A stretch of 64,000 nucleotides of DNA, taken from Arthrobacter sp. Y81 (GTDB lineage: Bacteria; Actinomycetota; Actinomycetes; Actinomycetales; Micrococcaceae). A program made the position numbers and the translations under genes. Positions 59,266 through 64,000 of this stretch are shown here, in pieces (within the stretch, counting starts at the first letter, position 1; each line of letters opens with the position of its first letter). Where the stretch lies: contig NZ_PJIL01000020.1 in assembly GCF_002929335.1 (NCBI RefSeq), positions 19,636-83,635 on the forward strand, written 5' to 3'. The notes under the pieces were generated by a model. It was not told the origin of the DNA. It made no database searches and saw nothing but the letters and a program-made list of their open reading frames with translations.

Positions 59266-60358
59266 TGTCGGCCTCCTTTGACGGCAGATTGAGCTCCCGC
59301 TCCCCTAGCGGCGCGAAGAACCTCTCGACGTCGCCGGCGGAGACCTCGTGCAGCCTGGCCGGCTTCCACTGCGGGTTGCGGTCCTTGTCCACCACCTGCG
59401 CCCGGATGCCCTCGCGGAAGTCCGGTCCGGCCAGGATCCGCAGGCCCACGCGGTACTCCTGCTCCAAAGCCTCCTCGAGCGTCAGGCCCTTGGCGCGGCG
59501 GAGCGATTCCAGCGCCACCTTCACCGCGGTGGGCGACTTCGCCTCGATCGTGTCGGCCGCGTCCGCGGCCTCCCCGGACAAGCCTCCGTCAAAGGCGCGC
59601 AACCGGCGGAGGATCTCCTCGACGTCGTCACCTGCATAACAGGCGTCGATCCAGTGCCGCTGCCCCGCCAGCGCCGAAGCCGGCGGCTCTTCGGTGAAAC
59701 GTCCGACGGCGGCTTCCGCCGTTTCGCTTTCCAGTGCTGCGGCCAGGGCGGGCAGGTTCGCCGAGGCCACGAAGTGGTCGGCCATGCCCAGGAACAGGGC
59801 GTCCGCTCCGCTCAGGTGGGCGCCGGTCAGGGCCGCATGGGTGCCCGCCTCCCCCGGCGAGCGGGACAGCAGCAGGGTGCCGCCGACGTCGGGCACAAAT
59901 CCGATGGTGGTCTCCGGCATGCCGGTGCGGGTGCGTTCGGTGACCACACGCACGGAACCGTGCGCCGAGATCCCCACACCGCCGCCCAGCACCAGGCCAT
60001 CCATAAAGGCCACGTACGGCTTCGGGTACCCGGCGATCAGCGCATTCAACTGGTATTCGGTGCGCCAGAAGTCCGCCGTTGAATCGCCGCCCGTCAGCAT
60101 GTCCTCGTAGATGGCCACGATGTCGCCGCCGGCGCACAGCCCCCGCTCACCGGAACCGTGCACCAGGATGGTGGCCACGCCGTCGTCGTCCGCCCAGGCG
60201 GCGAGCCGCTCCAGCATGGCGGCGGCCATGCCGGCGGTGAGAGCGTTCACGGCCTTGGGCCGGTTCAGCGTGATGACGCCGAGGTGGCCGCGCCGCTCAA
60301 ACAGGACTTCGTCAGTGGGGCTTGCTGTGTTCGTACCTGCGGTAGGTCCTGCGCTCAT
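59258..60358 (-). CDS. 3-hydroxyisobutyryl-CoA hydrolase
   Basis: A 366-residue crotonase-family hydrolase of the HIBCH type. It has LFERRGHLGVITLNRPKAVNAL, the LCAGGDIVAIYEDM segment with oxyanion hole, VLGGGVGISAHG and MPETTIGFVPDVGGTLLLSR with the catalytic Glu. The larger C-terminal region typical of HIBCH follows. It removes CoA from 3-hydroxyisobutyryl-CoA in valine degradation. It starts within the mmsA stop (ATGA) and overlaps mmsB. Confidence 0.92.
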   Translation of the reverse strand: MSAGPTAGTNTASPTDEVLFERRGHLGVITLNRPKAVNALTAGMAAAMLERLAAWADDDGVATILVHGSGERGLCAGGDIVAIYEDMLTGGDSTADFWRTEYQLNALIAGYPKPYVAFMDGLVLGGGVGISAHGSVRVVTERTRTGMPETTIGFVPDVGGTLLLSRSPGEAGTHAALTGAHLSGADALFLGMADHFVASANLPALAAALESETAEAAVGRFTEEPPASALAGQRHWIDACYAGDDVEEILRRLRAFDGGLSGEAADAADTIEAKSPTAVKVALESLRRAKGLTLEEALEQEYRVGLRILAGPDFREGIRAQVVDKDRNPQWKPARLHEVSAGDVERFFAPLGERELNLPSKEADNV

Positions 60359-61857
60359 CAGCTGCCTTCCGGCATCACGTAGCTGGCGCCCTGGCGGATG
60401 CCGGAGGGCCAGCGGCTGGTCACGGTCTTGGTCTTGGTGTAGAAACGGAACGCATCGGCGCCGTGCTGGTTGAGGTCTCCGAACCCGGAGGCCTTCCAGC
60501 CGCCGAATGTGTAGTAGGCGATCGGCACCGGGATGGGCACGTTGATGCCCACCATACCCACCTGCACCCGGCTGGCGAAGTCACGGGCGGCGTCGCCGTC
60601 GCGCGTGAAGATGGCAACCCCGTTGCCGAACTCGTGCTCGCTGCAGAGCCGGAGGGCCTCGTCATAGTCGGCGGCGCGCAGCACGCTGAGCACCGGGCCG
60701 AAGATCTCCTCTTTGTAGATCTTCATGCCCTTGGTGACGTTGTCAAAGAGCGTGGGCCCCACCCAGAACCCGCCGTCGTAGCCGTCAACGGTGAGGCCGC
60801 GGCCGTCCGCCACGAGGGTTGCGCCCTCGTCGACGCCGGACTGGATGTAGCCCTCGATCCGCTCCTTGGCGGACGCCGCCACCACCGGCCCGAAGTCCGA
60901 ATCCTTATCCAGGCTGTGGCCCACCTTGAGATGCTTCACGCGTTCTTCCAGCTTCGAAACCAGGGCATCGGCAGTGTCCTTGCCCACGGGGACCGCCACC
61001 GAGATGGCCATGCAGCGTTCGCCCGCGGATCCGTAGCCCGCGCCCATCAGCGCATCCACGGCCATGTCCAGGTCTGCGTCCGGCATGATCACCATGTGGT
61101 TCTTGGCCCCGCCGAAGCACTGGGCGCGCTTGCCATGGGCAGCCGCGGTGGCGTAGATGTACTGGGCTATCGGGGTGGAGCCCACAAAGCCGATGGCCTT
61201 GACGCGCTCATCCTCGAGAAGCGCGTCCACGGCTTCCTTATCCCCGTTGACCACGTTGAACACGCCGTCCGGCACGCCTGCTTCGGTGAAGAGCTCGGCC
61301 AGCCGCAGGGGCACGGACGGGTCCCGTTCCGAGGGCTTCAGGATGAACGCGTTGCCCGCGGCCAGCGCCGGGCCGGACTTCCAGAGCGGAATCATCGCGG
61401 GGAAGTTGAACGGGGTAATGCCTGCCACCACGCCCAGGGGCTGGCGCATGGAGTGAACATCGATGCCGGACCCGGCGTCGTCGGAGAACTCGCCCTTGAG
61501 CAGGTGCGGGGCGCCGGCGGAGAATTCCACCACCTCGATGCCGCGCTGGATGTCGCCTTTCGCGTCCGGCAGGGTCTTGCCGTGCTCGGAGGACAGCAGT
61601 GCAGCGAGTTCGTCCAGGTGCTCGTTCACCAGGTCCACGAACTTGAGCAGGATCCGGCCGCGGCGCTGGGGATTCATGGCGCCCCACGCCAGTTGGGCCT
61701 TCTCCGCGCTGGCGATGACATTGCGGACCTCTTCCGCGCTGGCCAGTGGCAGCCTGGCCTGGACCTCGCCCGTGCACGGATCGTAGACGTCGCTAAAGCG
61801 CCCGGAGGTGCCTTCTACCCGCTGTCCGTCTACATAATGGGAAAGCTCGCGAACCAT
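60358..61857 (-). CDS. mmsA: Methylmalonate-semialdehyde dehydrogenase (CoA-acylating)
   Basis: A 499-residue aldehyde dehydrogenase. It has FGGAKNHMVIMPDADLD and the catalytic Cys282 in GERCMAI, the features that separate mmsA from other aldehyde dehydrogenases. It converts methylmalonate semialdehyde to propionyl-CoA. It is the first gene of the operon with the hydrolase, mmsB and the hydratase. An operator-like sequence shared with the acyl-CoA synthetase promoter lies just upstream of its start. Confidence 0.95.
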   Translation of the reverse strand: MVRELSHYVDGQRVEGTSGRFSDVYDPCTGEVQARLPLASAEEVRNVIASAEKAQLAWGAMNPQRRGRILLKFVDLVNEHLDELAALLSSEHGKTLPDAKGDIQRGIEVVEFSAGAPHLLKGEFSDDAGSGIDVHSMRQPLGVVAGITPFNFPAMIPLWKSGPALAAGNAFILKPSERDPSVPLRLAELFTEAGVPDGVFNVVNGDKEAVDALLEDERVKAIGFVGSTPIAQYIYATAAAHGKRAQCFGGAKNHMVIMPDADLDMAVDALMGAGYGSAGERCMAISVAVPVGKDTADALVSKLEERVKHLKVGHSLDKDSDFGPVVAASAKERIEGYIQSGVDEGATLVADGRGLTVDGYDGGFWVGPTLFDNVTKGMKIYKEEIFGPVLSVLRAADYDEALRLCSEHEFGNGVAIFTRDGDAARDFASRVQVGMVGINVPIPVPIAYYTFGGWKASGFGDLNQHGADAFRFYTKTKTVTSRWPSGIRQGASYVMPEGS

Positions 61858-61876
61858 GGCGGAATGCTCCTTTGCA

Positions 61877-61908
61877 TGTGACCTACATCATCCTTGCTGC
61901 TGAATATA
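61877..61908 (-). promoter_or_regulatory. mmsA promoter and operator
   Basis: Read on the minus strand: TATATT (-10, 61908-61903), then TGATGTAGGTCAC (61890-61878), then AAAGGAG and the ATG at 61857. The 13-mer matches the acyl-CoA synthetase operator (52318-52330) at 11 of 13 bases. Position downstream of the -10 suggests repression. No clear -35 seen. Confidence 0.55.
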
Positions 61909-62130
61909 CTCGGACTTCCTACTAAATTCCAGAGCGTGCGAGGGCGCCCGCTCCGGCCGGGCACCGCCGTCGAGCGCCGGCCTCGTGGGGCACTTTGACG
62001 TGGATTCTGCTGGATAAGGACTAATCTGGCGGCGTGTCCGCGCCGAAGTGCCCCGTTTCGGCCGCGATGCCGGCCCCGCCGGGGCGCCAGTCCGCTATGC
62101 CGGACGTCCAAGTTCGGTAAGTTAGGAACT

Positions 62131-62937
62131 GTGAAGATTGCTACCTGGAATGTGAACTCCCTCCGTGCCCGTGCCGACCGTGTGGAGGCCTGGCTGCAGC
62201 GCAGTGACTGCGACGTCCTGGCCATCCAGGAAACCAAGTGCAAGGACGACAACTTCCCGTGGGAGCTTTTTGAGCGCATGGGCTACGAGGTGGCGCACTT
62301 TGGCGTGAACCAGTGGAACGGCGTGGCAATCGCCTCCCGCGTGGGGCTCGACGACGTGGAACGGTCCTTCCTGGACCAGCCGGTGTTCGGCAAGAACGGC
62401 AAGGACCCCGTCCAGGAGGCCCGTGCCATCGGCGCCACGTGCGGCGGCGTCCGGGTGTGGAGCCTCTATGTTCCCAACGGCCGGTCCCTCGACGACGAAC
62501 ACATGCCCTACAAGCTCAGCTGGCTGGACATGCTGAAGACCCATGCCCAGGCCTGGGTCACCGAAGACCCCGAAGCACAGATTGCCCTGATGGGTGACTG
62601 GAATATCGCCCCGCAGGACGACGACGTTTGGGACATCGACTTCTTCCGCGCCAACGCAATGACCCACGTCAGCGACCCCGAGCGCGCCGCGTTCCACGCC
62701 TTTGAAGGGGCCGGATTCACCGACGTCGTCCGCCCGCACACCCCCGGCCCCGGCGTCTACACCTACTGGGACTACACCCAGCTCAGGTTCCCGAAGAAGG
62801 AAGGCATGCGGATCGACTTCGTCCTCGCCTCCCCCGCGCTGGCCTCCCGGGTGACCGGGGCATCCATCGACCGCGAGGAGCGCAAAGGCAAGGGCGCTTC
62901 CGACCACGCGCCGGTCATCGTGGAGCTGGCCGACTGA
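62131..62937 (+). CDS. xthA: Exodeoxyribonuclease III
   Basis: A 268-residue endonuclease/exonuclease/phosphatase-fold enzyme of base-excision repair. It has KIATWNVNSLRAR, the metal Glu in AIQETKCKDDNFP, the GDWNIAPQDDDVWD catalytic Asn/Asp pair and the C-terminal SDHAPV motif. The start is GTG 62131. It removes abasic-site 3' blocks in DNA. It is followed after ten bases by an unknown gene, likely cotranscribed. Confidence 0.95.
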   Translation: MKIATWNVNSLRARADRVEAWLQRSDCDVLAIQETKCKDDNFPWELFERMGYEVAHFGVNQWNGVAIASRVGLDDVERSFLDQPVFGKNGKDPVQEARAIGATCGGVRVWSLYVPNGRSLDDEHMPYKLSWLDMLKTHAQAWVTEDPEAQIALMGDWNIAPQDDDVWDIDFFRANAMTHVSDPERAAFHAFEGAGFTDVVRPHTPGPGVYTYWDYTQLRFPKKEGMRIDFVLASPALASRVTGASIDREERKGKGASDHAPVIVELAD

Positions 62938-62947
62938 TGGGTCCGCG

Positions 62948-63922
62948 ATGACGGGCAACATCTACCGGGGCCAGGCAGGCCTGCCCTTCTCGTCCGCGCT
63001 GCGGATCTACGAGCCGCTCTCCGCGTTCCCGGAGGAGCAGCGCGCCGCGCTGCAGACGGCAGGCGCCCGGACGGCGTCCCGTGCTGCCGTGGAAAACGCG
63101 GAACTGCAGGCGTCCCTCGGCCGGATCACGCGCCCCGGCGGGGATCCCTTCCCCACCGGTCGGACCGATCTGGTGCGGGTCGTACCGGCTCCCCCGGAGC
63201 CGGAACAGCCGCGCAGGCACACCCCTTCCGGCGCGCCGGACGCTGCCGGCGCGCCGGACGCTGCCGGGACGTCCGACGCCGGCGGGCCGGGATCCGAAGC
63301 CGCCTCTGCTGCAGCCGACGTCGGGCCGGCACTGCTGTACTGCCCCAGCCAGCTGGTGCTGCGGGCGGGGCTTGCTGCCAACGCCCTCATGGAAGGCATC
63401 CACGGGCCCTTGGCCGAGCTTCTGATTCCGGAGGAACAGCGGGACAAGCACCAGGAACGCATTGACCTGGTGAAGGCCCGCGAGGGCTCCACCCGCGTCC
63501 ACACCCGCGCCTCCACGTGGGGCATCCCATTCAGCTGGTTTTCGCTTTTCCAGGAATCCGACCACCAGGACGTGGTGGAATCGGGCGGACGGATCGTCAC
63601 GGTCCGGGTCTGGGCACGGATCGGGGAAGCCCTGGAACGGGTCCGCTATGCCGTGACCAACCTGGCCCTGGCCGCCCCCGACCTGGACATGCTGGACGAC
63701 ATGACCCAGCTCACCGAGTGGCTGGAACTCTTCCACCCCGGCTCCGTGGTGGAACTGGACTACGGCGCCGTTGCGGACAAGGTGTATCCGGACGATTCAC
63801 CCATGGATGTGCGCCTGGGCATCGAATGTCTGGCGGAGGGGGACATGACCGGGGCCGCTGCGGCCTACCGCCGGCTGGCCTCGCGCTGGATTCCCATCAG
63901 GCAGCTCGCCCGCGCGTCCTAG
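62948..63922 (+). CDS. Conserved hypothetical protein
   Basis: A 324-residue soluble protein. Residues about 65-125 form a Pro/Ala-rich linker with the repeat GAPDAA in tandem, separating an N-terminal part (GQAGLPFSSALRIYEPLSAFP) from a C-terminal domain (RVHTRASTWGIPFSWFSLFQESDHQDVVESGG, short motif FSWFSLFQ). No domain recognised. It ends exactly where the IS481-type transposase begins; stop TAG 63920-63922. The IS end is probably at 63924, so its own coding sequence seems intact. Confidence 0.65.
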   Translation: MTGNIYRGQAGLPFSSALRIYEPLSAFPEEQRAALQTAGARTASRAAVENAELQASLGRITRPGGDPFPTGRTDLVRVVPAPPEPEQPRRHTPSGAPDAAGAPDAAGTSDAGGPGSEAASAAADVGPALLYCPSQLVLRAGLAANALMEGIHGPLAELLIPEEQRDKHQERIDLVKAREGSTRVHTRASTWGIPFSWFSLFQESDHQDVVESGGRIVTVRVWARIGEALERVRYAVTNLALAAPDLDMLDDMTQLTEWLELFHPGSVVELDYGAVADKVYPDDSPMDVRLGIECLAEGDMTGAAAAYRRLASRWIPIRQLARAS

Positions 63923-64000
63923 GTGTATTGACCTGAGAGGTTAGTGACGCGGCTGGCCGGTGGCTGACCTTTGAGTGAGGTGTGGCCTCGGTGATGATTG
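63919..64000 (-). mobile_element. IS481-family transposase, C-terminal end only
   Basis: The minus strand encodes, up to a TAG at 63919-63921, a peptide ending RGHTSLKGQPPASRVTNLSGQYT. The NHHRGHT pattern and the RVTNLSGQYT tail are typical of IS481/IS3-group transposase C-termini. Only the last 26 residues are inside the window. The element's TGT terminus probably starts at 63924 (TGTATTGACCTGAG), so the stop codon is formed partly by the flanking gene. Confidence 0.75.

Noticed and set aside
60463..61881. 472-codon open frame on the plus strand opposite mmsA
   Set aside because: Antisense to a firmly identified gene, low-complexity composition, no motif.
1..64000. CRISPR arrays, rRNA and tRNA genes
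   Set aside because: No regularly spaced repeats and no recognisable rRNA or cloverleaf sequence were seen on reading through; a tRNA scan was not possible.

Overview
The window is high-GC DNA with short intergenic gaps and many ATGA-type overlaps. It carries gene types familiar from soil actinobacteria: an actinobacterial cytochrome oxidase subunit 4, a HelR-type RNA polymerase ATPase, an HbpS-like heme protein beside a NarL-type two-component pair, LAL, PadR and TetR regulators, and an IS481-type transposase end. I infer an Arthrobacter/Pseudarthrobacter-like organism. No rRNA, tRNA or CRISPR array was seen.

1-12.9 kb is a ketone catabolism locus. A five-gene minus-strand operon (12781 down to 4882) encodes two HyuA-type subunits, a small cysteine-rich gamma subunit, a HyuB-type subunit and an unrecognised fifth protein. 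Content and order match, from memory, the apcABCDE layout of acetophenone carboxylase rather than the three-gene acetone carboxylase. A CoA-transferase subunit B, a thiolase and a large LuxR/MalT-like regulator lie on the plus strand and meet the operon tail to tail. The inferred route is ketone + bicarbonate + ATP to a 3-oxoacid, then the CoA thioester, then thiolysis to acetyl-CoA plus a second acyl-CoA. The promoter region holds nested inverted repeats and a CRP-like site.

12.9-21.7 kb holds an HbpS/SenS/SenR-like redox or heme sensing module, a zinc alcohol dehydrogenase, a membrane diguanylate cyclase, a PEP-synthase/rifampin-phosphotransferase-like enzyme and a cold-shock gene.

21.7-42.7 kb looks like an accessory region: a serine recombinase, several orphan small genes, a Tn554-like transposon (tnpA frameshifted, tnpB, tnpC) bounded by a 31-bp inverted repeat, and a patchwork of VOC, DUF1801, TetR, SDR, cupin and glycosyltransferase genes. 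It includes a broken helR preceded by a rifamycin-associated-element-like palindrome.

42.7-50.9 kb contains a PadR-ABC-FtsX export operon, an alpha/alpha-toroid protein, a TetR regulator beside a palindrome, an orphan cytochrome oxidase subunit 4, an internally deleted GNAT gene and a DHFR-like reductase.

51-61.9 kb is acyl-CoA and valine catabolism. A divergent acyl-CoA dehydrogenase/acyl-CoA synthetase pair (with a MarR gene) and a distal mmsA / 3-hydroxyisobutyryl-CoA hydrolase / mmsB / enoyl-CoA hydratase operon share an operator-like motif just downstream of their -10 boxes, suggesting co-regulation. The window ends with exonuclease III, an unknown protein, and the tail of an IS481-family transposase abutting that protein's stop codon.
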